From: JANXQE01 sp035651635
GTDB lineage: Bacteria > Verrucomicrobiota > Verrucomicrobiia > Limisphaerales > UBA8199
Assembly (NCBI GenBank): GCA_035651635.1
Contig: DASRFK010000104.1
Span: 3,806 to 67,805, forward strand
Direction: 5' to 3'
DNA length: 64,000 nt
The position numbers and the translations under genes are program-made. How positions within the stretch are numbered: position 1 is the stretch's first letter; each line of letters starts with the position of its first letter. Positions 8,567 to 17,925 of the stretch are shown piece after piece. Below the pieces are notes generated by a model. It was not told the DNA's origin. It worked only from the letters and a program-made list of their open reading frames with translations, and did no database searches.

Positions 8567-9492
8567 TACCGATCGCGCTTCAGGAGAAATTCAGCCAATG
8601 CCTCGAGAGCTTGAGCCCGGCCGCGGAAGCTTTTCAGCGCCGCGAAGGCTTTACCAGTCAGGTCGGACGCGATTTTGCGCGAGGCCTCCAGTCCGACGAT
8701 TGAGGGGTAGGTTGCCTTTTTGGCCTGGGTATCTTTGCCGGCGGTTTTGCCCAAGGTTTCACTGGTCTGGGTGACGTCCAGAATGTCATCAATGACTTGA
8801 AAGGCCAGCCCTACGTGATAGCCGAAGTTGGTGAGAGCTTCCAACTGCGCTGAGGTGCAATTGGCGCTCATTCCGCCAAGTCGCACCGAGCAACACAGAA
8901 GAGCCGAGGTCTTGCGCTCGTGGATATAGCGAAGATCGCGAGCAGAGATTTTCTTCCCTTCCGCTTCGAGATCAGCCACCTGGCCGGCAATGAGCTGGAG
9001 CGAGCCTGACGCGGTGGCCAGTTCGAGCACGAGTCGTTGGTGGCTGTACCGAGGCGAAGCCTTAGCCTGGGCCGCGATCTCGAAGGCCTGAGTCAGCAGC
9101 GCGTCTCCGGCCAGAACGGCAATGCCTTCTCCGAAGACCTTGTGATTGGTGAGCTTGCCCCGGCGATAGTCATCGTTATCCATGGCCGGCAAATCATCAT
9201 GAATCAGTGAATAGGTGTGGATGCATTCCACCGCGCAGGCCAGCGGCAGGGCGCCTTGTTCCCCGCCGCCGCACGCGGAGGCCGCCGCGAGACAGAGCGC
9301 CGGGCGCATGCGTTTGCCCCCGGCGAACAAGGAATAACGCATCGCTTTGTGGATGGTGCTCGGCCGGGCGGCGGCGGGGGGTAGCAACTTGTCCAAGGCC
9401 TCATTGACGGCCTGGGTGCTGAAGGCCAGAAACTTCTGTAGATCGAACGCGTTGCTCGGGCTTGGACTGGGACGCGGTTGGCGCGCGGGCAT
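8566..9492 (-). CDS. ispA: Polyprenyl (farnesyl/geranylgeranyl) diphosphate synthase
   Basis: Trans-prenyltransferase of ~308 residues. It carries the first Asp-rich motif LIHDDLPAMDND with FAGGKRMRPAL upstream, and the second Asp-rich motif FQVIDDILDVT, with GKTAGKDTQAKKATYP typical of IspA-like enzymes. It condenses isopentenyl diphosphate with allylic diphosphates for quinone, undecaprenyl or carotenoid precursors; chain length cannot be settled by eye. ATG 9492 is preferred; a GTG at 9561 would add a 23-residue extension, and neither has a good ribosome binding site. No other dxs/isp genes adjoin. Confidence 0.9.
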   Translation of the reverse strand: MPARQPRPSPSPSNAFDLQKFLAFSTQAVNEALDKLLPPAAARPSTIHKAMRYSLFAGGKRMRPALCLAAASACGGGEQGALPLACAVECIHTYSLIHDDLPAMDNDDYRRGKLTNHKVFGEGIAVLAGDALLTQAFEIAAQAKASPRYSHQRLVLELATASGSLQLIAGQVADLEAEGKKISARDLRYIHERKTSALLCCSVRLGGMSANCTSAQLEALTNFGYHVGLAFQVIDDILDVTQTSETLGKTAGKDTQAKKATYPSIVGLEASRKIASDLTGKAFAALKSFRGRAQALEALAEFLLKRDR

Positions 9493-9609
9493 GCGCCGAG
9501 TGTTGTAGGCAAAGCTAATTGGTGGCGCAAGCGGATTTGGTAACTTTGATATTGCTTTCACCCGCCGAATGGTTAGGCTAACCCGCTCGATCTATCACCT
9601 TGGACAACC

Positions 9610-9864
9610 TTGAACTCTGAACTGACACGAAAAGCACTGGAGAAAGTTGGCAATCCCAACGTTCTGGTCAACTTGATTTCCCGCCGAGTGCGTCAACTCA
9701 ATTCCGGCTCCGGAGCGCTGAGCCGGCCTTTAGTCGAGGCCCCGGCCAGTTATGGGGCAGCCGACATCGCTTTGCTGGAGATCATCGAGGAAAAAGTGGG
9801 TTTCGAGATGCCGGAAATCACCGAGCTAACCCGGCCGACGGCCAAGAAACGCAAGAAACATTAA
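9610..9864 (+). CDS. rpoZ: RNA polymerase omega subunit
   Basis: An 84-residue protein resembling RpoZ: an N-terminal helical region NPNVLVNLISRRVRQLNSG, then RPLVEAP...ADIALLEIIEEKVGF and a Lys-rich tail. Omega binds the beta' subunit and aids polymerase assembly. The start is TTG 9610, with no better codon in frame. The spacing to smpB is 72 nt and includes a short GAGGC-AAAAA-GCCTC hairpin at 9867-9881. Confidence 0.82.
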   Translation: MNSELTRKALEKVGNPNVLVNLISRRVRQLNSGSGALSRPLVEAPASYGAADIALLEIIEEKVGFEMPEITELTRPTAKKRKKH

Positions 9865-9936
9865 GCGAGGCAAAAAGCCTCCCATTGACCCATTTCACAA
9901 TCAGCCAGAGGGGCGACCTTCTGGCTGGTGCTGTTT

Positions 9937-10392
9937 ATGGCTGATATTTTAAGCAACCCAAAGGCGCGCCGGGATTATCATATCCTGGAAACTTTCGAGG
10001 CGGGAATCGTTCTGCACGGCACGGAAGTCAAAGCCTTGCGCGCCGGCAAGGGCCAGATCAGTGATGCTTTCGCTCGGGTTGAGAACGGCGAAGTATTTCT
10101 TTACAACGCGCACATCGACGAGTACGCGCACGGGAACATTCAAAATCATCAGCCGAAGGCGCCGCGTAAACTGCTGCTGCACAAATCGGAGATTCGCAAA
10201 TTGTTCGGGCTGGCGGCGGTGAAGGGAAACGCCCTCGTGCCGCTGTCGTTCTACTGGAAGAACGGAAAAGTCAAAGTCAGCCTGGCGGTCGGCAAAGGCA
10301 AAGCCCAGTTCGACAAGCGCGAAGATTTGAAGCAACGCGAAGCGGACCGGGAACTGAAACGCGCGACGATGCGGATGCACAAAGGGCGCTGA
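9937..10392 (+). CDS. smpB: SsrA-binding protein SmpB
   Basis: A ~151-residue SmpB with the expected blocks: NPKARRDYHILETFEAGIVL, GTEVKALRAGKGQISDAF, the loop LYNAHIDEYAHGN, and a basic C-terminal tail DRELKRATMRMHKGR. SmpB delivers tmRNA to stalled ribosomes. Start ATG 9937; a GTG at 9928 is 3 codons earlier and lies better spaced from AGAGGGG at 9907, so it is a possible alternative. tmRNA itself (ssrA) was not found in the window. Confidence 0.95.
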   Translation: MADILSNPKARRDYHILETFEAGIVLHGTEVKALRAGKGQISDAFARVENGEVFLYNAHIDEYAHGNIQNHQPKAPRKLLLHKSEIRKLFGLAAVKGNALVPLSFYWKNGKVKVSLAVGKGKAQFDKREDLKQREADRELKRATMRMHKGR

Positions 10393-10417
10393 GCAGAAGT
10401 AACGATCCGCCCGGAGC

Positions 10418-10442
10418 GCAACTGTTCGGAAAAAACAGTTGC
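10418..10442. repeat. Perfect 9-bp hairpin downstream of smpB
   Basis: GCAACTGTT - 7 nt - AACAGTTGC. It could separate smpB from the secretin gene transcriptionally, but no T-run follows, so factor-independent termination is doubtful. Confidence 0.5.
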
Positions 10443-10495
10443 AAAGGCAGGCGCTGGCGAATTTAATGTGCTAGTTCTTCGTCAAAGATTTTCTC

Positions 10496-12508
10496 ATGCT
10501 TTCACGACCGAAGCTGACCACCACCGCGATTGCCTCGGGGGCGGCGGCGCTGTTGTTGCTGGGTATGACGGGTTGTCAGCATCCAGCGCCGCCGCCGCCG
10601 AACGCGCCGCCCAAGGTAACTTACAGCGAGACTTACGACCGCGAGATCAAGGAGATCATGGACCTGGCCGGCCAGGGCCGCTGGGAAGATGCCCACGCCC
10701 GGGCCGACGCGCTTTATCGCCAGGATCCCAACAATCAACTCCTGGCTCGCGTTCATTCCTGGGTCGACCAACAGGCCCAAACGCAGCGCTCCCAGGCGTT
10801 GGAAGATAAGATCCGCAGCATCGACGCCAAGAATTCCGGCTTTAATCCGACGCTGAAAAGCGTGCTGACAGAACAAAAAGATCGCGGCTTGCCGCCCCGC
10901 AAAGACGTGCGTGACGCGATCGATCGAATCGAGAACGCCCCGTATATCCCCGATACTTACGAAAAAACCATTCACGAAGAGGGGCCGCTATTTGACTTTG
11001 AAAGCGAAAAGGGCCGGATGGCCAAGGTGCTGGAGAAGGAGGTTTCGATCCACCTGGATAATGTCCCGCTCGAGACCATCCTGGTCAACCTGAGCCAAAG
11101 CTCGGGAGTCAACATCGTCGCCGACAAGTCGCTGGCGCCGCTCAAACAGGTGCTGAGCATCAATCTGGACAACGTCAAACTCAGCGAGTTCCTGCGGTAT
11201 GTCGGGCGCAACTATGATTTGCAATTTCAGGTAGGCGATGAGCTGGTCTGGGTCGTCGACGCAAAAGATCCCAAGCGTCTGATGGAGGAAACGCGTTTTT
11301 ATCGCCTCCGCAAAGGCTTTGTGCTTCCGGCCGAATTCGGCGCCCCGGAAACGACCAAGACCACGACCACCGCCAATAACGCGACCACCGTGACCGAAGT
11401 TCAGAAATACCAGAAATTCGTTAATGACCTGGCGCCAAATCTGCCTTCCATCGAGCGCGCGATCACCAACTTGTTTACGGGATCGAGATTCTTCATCGAT
11501 TACGAACACAACCTGGTGGTGGCGCGCGGGACGCCAGAGCAGCTCGCCGTGATGGAGAACATCATCAAAGAGTTCGACAAACCCATCCAGCAGGTGCTCA
11601 TTGAAGCCCGCTTCATCACGGTGTCCAAGCCGGCGTTCATGCAATTGGGCGTGCTGTGGGAAGCCGACCGGCAAAGCCAGAGCGCTGGGGTCCAGAATAC
11701 GAGCGTACCGCAGGACTTTACCGGCCTAATCAACGGCGGGAATTTTCCCAACAGCATCAGTGCCAGTCCGACCGCGATCATCAGTGGCGCCAACCCCGCT
11801 TTGGGCATCGGCGTTCAACACGCCTTTACCACCGTATTTGGCGCAAAGAACCTCAGCGCGACCATTAGCGCTCTGGAGCAAAGCGGGGAAAGCCAAACTC
11901 TGAGCGCCCCGCGCTTGACAGTGCTGAACAATCGCCCCGCGAGCATCAGCGACGGCAATGTCCAGTACTATTATGAAGAGTATAGCGTCGCTTCGACGGT
12001 GCAGCAGTACTATACGGCTTCGAGCTGGGTCCCCAGCGGGAAACCCACCAAGATCACGGCGGGCGCTGTCCTTAACGTGCTGGCGAGCATTAGTGGCGAC
12101 GGCAAAAGCATCCTGCTGGCTCTAAACCCCATCGTCAATACGGACGTCCAATTGGTGAAGTACGCCACTCTCAGCCAGTACGGAGTCGGTACCAACGTGC
12201 AAAGCAGCTTCGATATCAAGCTTCCGCAGTACCGAACCGAGGAGCTTTCAACCCGTGTCGCGGTCAAATCGGGGCAGACCGTCGTGATGGGCGGAGTGCT
12301 CGAACGTCAGCGTTCCACCTTCGTCGAGTCCGTTCCGGTGCTGGGGGACATTCCCCTCCTGGGCGCGCTGTTCCGCCGGCGCACCGAATCGGACACGCCA
12401 CGATACCTGTTGATCTTCGTCACCGCAACGATCGTCAAGGACAACGGCGAATTCCTGGTTTACGACGACACCGCGTCTGCCACTAACTCAGTGGCGCCAG
12501 TGAGATGA
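10496..12508 (+). CDS. Secretin (GspD/PilQ-like), first gene of pilus/secretion operon
   Basis: A 670-residue lipoprotein-like secretin. The signal peptide ends in a lipobox-like LLLLGMTGC. After a Pro-rich linker and a helical region, N-domain signatures appear around 200-265 (VPLETILVNLSQSSGVNIVAD; VKLSEFLRYVGRNYDLQF), then a KH-like domain (FFIDYEHNLVVARGTPEQLAVMENIIKEFD) and the secretin core to the C-terminus (TRVAVKSGQTVVMGGVLER...VPVLGDIPLLGALFRRR). It should form the outer-membrane channel. It heads a run of pilus-like genes with short gaps or overlaps. Whether the system makes type IV pili or is a secretion system is not decidable here, because the pilin and platform genes are not next to it. 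Confidence 0.9.
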   Translation: MLSRPKLTTTAIASGAAALLLLGMTGCQHPAPPPPNAPPKVTYSETYDREIKEIMDLAGQGRWEDAHARADALYRQDPNNQLLARVHSWVDQQAQTQRSQALEDKIRSIDAKNSGFNPTLKSVLTEQKDRGLPPRKDVRDAIDRIENAPYIPDTYEKTIHEEGPLFDFESEKGRMAKVLEKEVSIHLDNVPLETILVNLSQSSGVNIVADKSLAPLKQVLSINLDNVKLSEFLRYVGRNYDLQFQVGDELVWVVDAKDPKRLMEETRFYRLRKGFVLPAEFGAPETTKTTTTANNATTVTEVQKYQKFVNDLAPNLPSIERAITNLFTGSRFFIDYEHNLVVARGTPEQLAVMENIIKEFDKPIQQVLIEARFITVSKPAFMQLGVLWEADRQSQSAGVQNTSVPQDFTGLINGGNFPNSISASPTAIISGANPALGIGVQHAFTTVFGAKNLSATISALEQSGESQTLSAPRLTVLNNRPASISDGNVQYYYEEYSVASTVQQYYTASSWVPSGKPTKITAGAVLNVLASISGDGKSILLALNPIVNTDVQLVKYATLSQYGVGTNVQSSFDIKLPQYRTEELSTRVAVKSGQTVVMGGVLERQRSTFVESVPVLGDIPLLGALFRRRTESDTPRYLLIFVTATIVKDNGEFLVYDDTASATNSVAPVR

Positions 12509-12571
12509 GATCCAGAGCGAGTTGCCTTGGTTCGGATTTTCGCGCTCAAGACCATCAACCGGCCTTGGTCT

Positions 12572-14431
12572 ATGCTGCGTTTTGACAAAGTACGCCCCCC
12601 CGTCAGGCAGGTGGTGGCGTTGGACGGCGGCAGCCGACGGTTTAAAGTGTTGCTGGCTGAAATTGATTTTGGCCGCGTGCGGATTCTTAAAGAGGAGGCG
12701 CTCGATCTGCAGGCCGAAGGCCTGGTCTCACCCGAAGAGATTAAAAGCCACTTGCATGAGTTCCTCGATCGGTGGGGCCGCCCGCCCTTGGCCCTGACCC
12801 TGCCGGAGCACGTTTCGACGTCGCAGATTCTGGATTTGCCCCCGGCTCCGGACAGCGAGGTAGACAAGCTCATCGGCGAGGAAAGCATTAAGCTCAGCGG
12901 CGTAAGCGAGAGCCGGATCGTTTATGATTTTGCGCCGAGTGAAATCAATTCCGGCGCGCGTCACCAGTTCTGGGTGACCTTATGCCAGGAGGGCGAAATC
13001 CGCGAACGCATCGCCCGGCTCGGGATCGAACACGATGACTTGTGCGAGGTCACCACGACTGCGAACGCTCTGATCTCGGCCTACCGCGCCGCCGCCCCGT
13101 CGTCTCGCCGATCTATTTTGATCCATCTTGGCGCGCAAACCACGGTCGTGGTCATCGTGCTCGCCGGCCAGGGAGTTTTCGCCACTAGTTTTCAGATGGG
13201 CGGCGATTTTTTTACCCGCGCCCTGGCGCGACATCAGAATCTGTCGGAGGATCGGGCGGAGGCGCTTAAACGCGAGAAGAACCTCCTGGCCGGATCAGAC
13301 GCGTCAGCCGAATTTCGCAGCGCCGTCGAAGGCTGGGTTTCCGAATTGAAAGGTCAGCTGGCTGAGTGGTTCAAACAAAATCCCGGAGCGGCTGCAGCCA
13401 CACCGGCGTTTGAGCTAATTGCCAGCGGCGGAGGCTTCGATCAACCCGGGTTGCTGGAATATCTGCGTACTCAGGGAATGCCCATGCGCCCCTGGCCGGC
13501 CGGCCCGGAACCGGAGGAGGACATGCCGGGCAAGGGCTTTGAAGTCGCCTATGGCACCGCCCTTCAGGCTTTGGGTCATGTGCCACACCCGATTTCACTC
13601 CTCCCGCAGGATTACCGGCAAGCCTGGCAGAAACGATTGACCCGTCAGCGCTTTGACCTGGCCAGCGCTCTGCTGATCGTCGTCTGCTTGCTGGTTCTCG
13701 GGCTGGGAACCTGGCGCAAACTATCACTCTTCAACACCAAGCAAGCGCTCCTGGACAAAGTTCAAGCCGGCCAGACCGCCGTGGATGCCAATGATTCATT
13801 CATGACCGATCTGATGGCTGAATATGAAAGCCTGCGCCCGGTCCTGGCGGCGCAACAAAGCAGCCTGGATACACTCAAAACCCTGGCGCTGCTGCAGCAA
13901 TCCCGCAGCAATCGCAGCTTTTGGTACATCCTGCTGGCTGATCAGCAGAGCTATTTCAGCCAACCCCCGGCACTCCTCTCGACCAACCGCCCGGCCAAAA
14001 CCAATCTGCTGGCCGCCACCCTTGAACCGGCACGACTCGGCCCGCTGGTCGTCCGTGCGCCAACCGCATCACTGACCAACAGCGTTCCGGCACGACCAGG
14101 CTTTATTGCCGAATTGATTGTGCCTGGGGATGCGGAAGCCTCGCGGCAAGCCCTCAGCGAGCTCGTCAACAGCCTGAAACAACAGCGCTTGTTTTCCAAA
14201 GTCGACCTGCTGTCCGACGATCTGCGGCGAAACCTGGCTGATTCCAAGGTCACGGTAACCGATCGAGATTTCGTGCTGGCGATGGACTTCGCCGAAACGG
14301 ATTTTCAGCAGCCCGCGCATTGGCGGCGTTCCGCCTCATCCGCACCGACACGGCCCGCCTCCAGACGCCCCGCGCGCCCGCCCTGGAGCGGTTCGGACCC
14401 GAACCCAACCCCCGGCTCAAATCCGCAGTGA
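12572..14431 (+). CDS. PilM-PilN fusion (GspL-like) inner-membrane assembly protein
   Basis: Residues 1-~340 have an actin-like PilM fold: phosphate-1-like VVALDGGSRRFKVLLAE, phosphate-2-like SILIHLGAQTTVVVIV and an adenosine-like ELIASGGGFDQPGL. A single membrane helix follows (FDLASALLIVVCLLVLGLGTW, about residue 370), then a PilN-like periplasmic part with a helical stretch. In most type IV pilus systems PilM and PilN are separate, while GspL is a fusion. The C-terminal ~30 residues are low-complexity Pro/Ser/Arg. Start at ATG 12572; an upstream TTG at 12527 exists. Its stop overlaps the next gene as GTGA. Confidence 0.8.
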   Translation: MLRFDKVRPPVRQVVALDGGSRRFKVLLAEIDFGRVRILKEEALDLQAEGLVSPEEIKSHLHEFLDRWGRPPLALTLPEHVSTSQILDLPPAPDSEVDKLIGEESIKLSGVSESRIVYDFAPSEINSGARHQFWVTLCQEGEIRERIARLGIEHDDLCEVTTTANALISAYRAAAPSSRRSILIHLGAQTTVVVIVLAGQGVFATSFQMGGDFFTRALARHQNLSEDRAEALKREKNLLAGSDASAEFRSAVEGWVSELKGQLAEWFKQNPGAAAATPAFELIASGGGFDQPGLLEYLRTQGMPMRPWPAGPEPEEDMPGKGFEVAYGTALQALGHVPHPISLLPQDYRQAWQKRLTRQRFDLASALLIVVCLLVLGLGTWRKLSLFNTKQALLDKVQAGQTAVDANDSFMTDLMAEYESLRPVLAAQQSSLDTLKTLALLQQSRSNRSFWYILLADQQSYFSQPPALLSTNRPAKTNLLAATLEPARLGPLVVRAPTASLTNSVPARPGFIAELIVPGDAEASRQALSELVNSLKQQRLFSKVDLLSDDLRRNLADSKVTVTDRDFVLAMDFAETDFQQPAHWRRSASSAPTRPASRRPARPPWSGSDPNPTPGSNPQ

Positions 14432-15246
14432 GTCCCGCTCGTGAATACAAACGCCGCAGCTTGATCCTCATAGCGGGGCTGGCGCTGCTCGCGTACTACA
14501 TTTTCTTTTACCTGCCGCTGGCCCGGCGGGCTGCCAGTCTGGATGCTCCACTCGAACATGATTGGCGCCAACTCGCGGCCACCATCGACCAGACCAACGC
14601 CACCGCGCTTGACCTGGCGCGCCTGACTAACCAACTCAACGAAACCCGCCAGGCCCTGGCACAGGTGGAGAATACCCGGCAGGAGGCCGCCGCCCGCCTC
14701 GAGTTAAGCGCGGACACAAAGGCCAGAATGGGCGCGCCCTTTCAGCTGGTCGATTATCAAAACGAGCGCAGCAAACAGATTGACCTGCTGGACAAACAGG
14801 CCAAGGAGCAGAAAATCGCCGTCGACCCGGCGGTGTATGCCGGGTTCCCCGAGCATACCATTGACACCGCCGACCCGGCTCTTTTGTGGCCCGCCCTGGA
14901 GCTGACGGATGAGCTTTTGACCACGGCGATTCAATGCAAAGTGGCCGCCATTCATTCCCTGGACGTTCCGCTGGCCATCACCAACCCGCCGGTTTCCGAG
15001 GTGTACGGGCGCTGGGACCAGATTCCATTGCAGGTTGAATTCACCGCGTCGGCCGACAACGCCGAACGTTTTTTGCAGAGTCTTCCTTTGCGGGCCGACG
15101 AATTGAAGTTTGCCGGACTTCCCGCGACCATGACGAACAAAGCGCCCTTATTCATTGATCGCCTCATTATCAAGAAGCAGTCGCCTGAAAAACTGGAAGA
15201 AGTGCGGGTTTGGCTGCAGGCGATTGGGTTTGTTTTTCGCGAGTAA
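14428..15246 (+). CDS. PilO/GspM-like inner-membrane protein
   Basis: 272 residues: short basic N-terminus, a membrane helix (SLILIAGLALLAYYIFFYLPLA), a helical region with Gln/Asn/Arg-rich heptads (TNQLNETRQALAQVENTRQEAAAR) and a C-terminal ferredoxin-like domain. This is the PilO/GspM plan of coupling PilN to the periplasm. GTG 14428 overlaps the upstream TGA (GTGA); a TTG further upstream would lie deep inside the preceding gene. Assignment rests on position and architecture. Confidence 0.7.
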   Translation: MSPAREYKRRSLILIAGLALLAYYIFFYLPLARRAASLDAPLEHDWRQLAATIDQTNATALDLARLTNQLNETRQALAQVENTRQEAAARLELSADTKARMGAPFQLVDYQNERSKQIDLLDKQAKEQKIAVDPAVYAGFPEHTIDTADPALLWPALELTDELLTTAIQCKVAAIHSLDVPLAITNPPVSEVYGRWDQIPLQVEFTASADNAERFLQSLPLRADELKFAGLPATMTNKAPLFIDRLIIKKQSPEKLEEVRVWLQAIGFVFRE

Positions 15247-15247
15247 T

Positions 15248-15775
15248 ATGATCTCGCCCTTTTCACACACCGTCCGGAGCCGCTGGTTTGCCGTCCTGGT
15301 TCACCTCGGGTTATGGGGCGTGCTCCTCGTGGCCATTAGCCACATGGGGGGCAAAACACCCGAGTTTCGGGTGATCGATTCGATGACCCCGCCACCCCCC
15401 AATCCGGTTCCGGTGGCCAACATGCAATCGCTGTTCTCCGCCGCTCAATGGCCTAACCCGCAGGCCCTCACTAACTTTTCCAATCCCTTTTTTACCACCT
15501 ATTTTGTCCCGGCACCCTCGCCCACCCCGGCGCCCCCCACCACCCGAAAGGTGGATGTCACGTACCAGGGCTTTTATCAGGCCGGCGATTCCATCAAGCA
15601 CGTCATTGCCAAGGTGGGTGACCTGTTTGTCGTGGCGGTGATTGGGGCTCCCGTCACCACCAACCTCTTCGTGGCGGATGCTTCATTGCAGAGCTTGCTG
15701 TTGACCAATCACGTTGCCCAGACGAATCTCATACCCTTGAACGTAAAAAGAGAAATCGAGGTCCCGATCAAGTGA
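15248..15775 (+). CDS. Small bitopic pilus/secretion protein (PilP/GspC-like)
   Basis: 175 residues: one N-terminal membrane helix (WFAVLVHLGLWGVLLVAISHM), a Pro-rich linker (SMTPPPPNPVPV, later PAPSPTPAPP) and a small C-terminal beta domain (VDVTYQGFYQ...KVGDLFVVAVIGAP). PilP and GspC both link inner-membrane subunits to the secretin with this layout. It starts 2 nt after the PilO-like stop; its own stop overlaps the ATPase gene as GTGA. Detectable identity to PilP is weak. Confidence 0.6.
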   Translation: MISPFSHTVRSRWFAVLVHLGLWGVLLVAISHMGGKTPEFRVIDSMTPPPPNPVPVANMQSLFSAAQWPNPQALTNFSNPFFTTYFVPAPSPTPAPPTTRKVDVTYQGFYQAGDSIKHVIAKVGDLFVVAVIGAPVTTNLFVADASLQSLLLTNHVAQTNLIPLNVKREIEVPIK

Positions 15776-17520
15776 ATGGTGGCTCGGTCATTGGGACTAA
15801 GGAGCCGGGCGACTTGTTGCTGGAAGCGGGCAAGATAACCGAGCAGCAACTCGAACAGGTGCGCCGGCGTCAGCGCCGCTTGAACCTGCCCCAGCATCGG
15901 GCCCTGGTCGATCTTAATCTCGCGTCCGAGGAGGACGCCTGGCGCGCTTTGGCCAAAGCCAACGGCCTGGAATTTGTCGATCCCTTGGCCCTGGAGCTCA
16001 AACGCGAAACCCTCGAGTTGGTCCCCATCAAATTGATCTTCCATTATCGGCTCCTGCCCCTGGGCATTGAAGACGATTGCCTGACCTTGGCGTTCAGCGA
16101 ACCCCCGCGGCAAATGGAGCAAGGCAATCTACGGCTGCTGCTGGGCAAACGCTTTCGGATGGTCCTGGCGACGCCCAGCGCCATCCATGCCGTGATCAAA
16201 AAGCACTATGGCCTCGGCGCGGAAACCATCCAAAAGCTCCGTGAAGAACGGGGTGGCACCGAAATCAGCCAGGAAATCGTTTTCGACGTTCAGGGAAAGG
16301 AGACCGACTCCGCGGTCGAGGCCACGGTGGCGGCGTTCGTCGATCAGATCCTGCACGAGGCGTTGCGCTTGCATGCAACCGATATTCACCTCGAACCTTA
16401 TGCCAACTCGATCCGCTTAAGATATCGAATCGACGGGATTCTCGAAACGGTGCCTGTGCCCGCCGACATGCGCCACCTCCATGCCGCCGTGGTGTCCCGC
16501 CTCAAAATCATGGCCGGACTCAACATCGCGGAGAAACGCCTGCCTCACGACGGGCGCATTGCCATGAAAACCGCGGATGAGGAATACGATCTGCGGGTTT
16601 CCATCGTTCCGACCAAATACGGCGAAGCGGCGTGCCTGCGCATCCTGGGGCGCCAAAGCCTTTACCTGGACCTCGGGCAACTGGGCATGGAGCCGAACCA
16701 GGAGCAGGTGTTCGCTCAATTAACCGAGTTGCCGCAGGGCCTGGTTCTGTTGACCGGCCCGACCGGCAGCGGCAAAACCACGACGCTCTACACCGCGCTG
16801 GCCCAGGCCAATGACGAAGGCCGAAAAGTGATCACCTTCGAGGATCCCATCGAGTATCAGCTCGAAGGTACGGTGCAAATCCAGGTCCGTGAACAAATCG
16901 GCCTGACCTTCGCCTCCGGGTTGCGCTCGGTATTGCGGCACGATCCCGATGTGGTGCTGGTGGGCGAAATTCGCGATTTCGAGACGGCGGAAATCGCGGT
17001 GCGAGCGGCACAAACCGGACACCTGGTTCTTTCGACTTTACACACCAACGACAGCATCAGCGCGGTCACACGCCTGTTGGAAATGCGCATCGAGGCCTAC
17101 CTGATCGCCTCGTCCCTGGTCTGTAGTATTTCTCAGCGCCTTGCCCGCCGGATTTGCCGGCATTGTGCGGAGGAAGATCTTCAGATTCCCGAGCCTATTC
17201 GCGAGGAAATGGCCGCCGTTCTCGGTCTGCCGTCCAGCCAGGTGAAAGCCTGGAGAGGCCGCGGCTGTGTCGAATGCAATCAACGCGGCCACCGTGGACG
17301 CGTAGCAATCTACGAGTTTTTCCTCGTGAGTGAAGCGATTGCCGACCTGATACAACCCGGCTTGCGAACCGGGGAACTTCGGGCAGAGGCGCGCAAGCTG
17401 GGTTGGAAATCCTTGCGCGAAATGGCCTGGCAGAAAGTTCAGACCGGCTTAATCCCAATTTCGGAGCAGGAGCGTTGGACGCGGCGAATCGACCCCGCCA
17501 TCCTGTCAAAGAAAGCGTGA
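15772..17520 (+). CDS. PilB/GspE-type secretion ATPase
   Basis: A 582-residue AAA+-like traffic ATPase. N-terminal MshEN-like domain (GDLLLEAGKITEQQLEQVRRRQ...). Walker A GPTGSGKTTTLYTAL near residue 330, Asp box ITFEDPIEYQ, Walker B-like VVLVGEIRDFETAEIA, and His box TGHLVLSTLHTND. A four-Cys zinc motif, CRHC...CVEC, near 465-500 is typical of GspE and PilB extension ATPases. GTG 15772 overlaps the previous stop. It ends the visible operon; no PilC/GspF platform gene follows. Confidence 0.93.
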   Translation: MNGGSVIGTKEPGDLLLEAGKITEQQLEQVRRRQRRLNLPQHRALVDLNLASEEDAWRALAKANGLEFVDPLALELKRETLELVPIKLIFHYRLLPLGIEDDCLTLAFSEPPRQMEQGNLRLLLGKRFRMVLATPSAIHAVIKKHYGLGAETIQKLREERGGTEISQEIVFDVQGKETDSAVEATVAAFVDQILHEALRLHATDIHLEPYANSIRLRYRIDGILETVPVPADMRHLHAAVVSRLKIMAGLNIAEKRLPHDGRIAMKTADEEYDLRVSIVPTKYGEAACLRILGRQSLYLDLGQLGMEPNQEQVFAQLTELPQGLVLLTGPTGSGKTTTLYTALAQANDEGRKVITFEDPIEYQLEGTVQIQVREQIGLTFASGLRSVLRHDPDVVLVGEIRDFETAEIAVRAAQTGHLVLSTLHTNDSISAVTRLLEMRIEAYLIASSLVCSISQRLARRICRHCAEEDLQIPEPIREEMAAVLGLPSSQVKAWRGRGCVECNQRGHRGRVAIYEFFLVSEAIADLIQPGLRTGELRAEARKLGWKSLREMAWQKVQTGLIPISEQERWTRRIDPAILSKKA

Positions 17521-17527
17521 CTAGAAC

Positions 17528-17794
17528 TTAAGCCTTCGCGGCTTGATCTTTCTTCCACGTGCGCTTGGGCGCTTTGACGACCAGGCCCTTTTTCAGGGCT
17601 GCGGTTGAGACCCGGATATAGCGCACTTCTCCGTTGATTAACGCCTTGACTCGCTGCAGGTTGGGGAAAAAACGACGCTTGGTAATGGCCGTCACGTGCG
17701 TTCCGATGCCGCCGCTCTTCTTGGACTTGCCGCTGCGCCAGATGATGCTGCCTTTTATCGGCCGTTTGCCCGTCAATTCACAAATTCGTGCCAT
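17528..17794 (-). CDS. rpmB: Ribosomal protein bL28
   Basis: An 88-residue basic protein with L28 features: MARICELTGKRPIKGSII, RRFFPNLQRV, VRYIRVSTAALKKGLV. It is a 50S component. It is convergent with the ATPase gene 7 nt away and monocistronic as far as can be seen. Confidence 0.95.
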   Translation of the reverse strand: MARICELTGKRPIKGSIIWRSGKSKKSGGIGTHVTAITKRRFFPNLQRVKALINGEVRYIRVSTAALKKGLVVKAPKRTWKKDQAAKA

Positions 17795-17925
17795 ATGCGT
17801 CCTGTGTCAGAAATTCAGAGTTGGGGAAACTAACAGTAAGTAGAGCGGTTGCAAGCTCTATTTCCCTCGAATAACGAGGCTGGAGTCGGCGTTCCGCAGC
17901 CTTTAGGCTTCTTCAGAAGACCACA

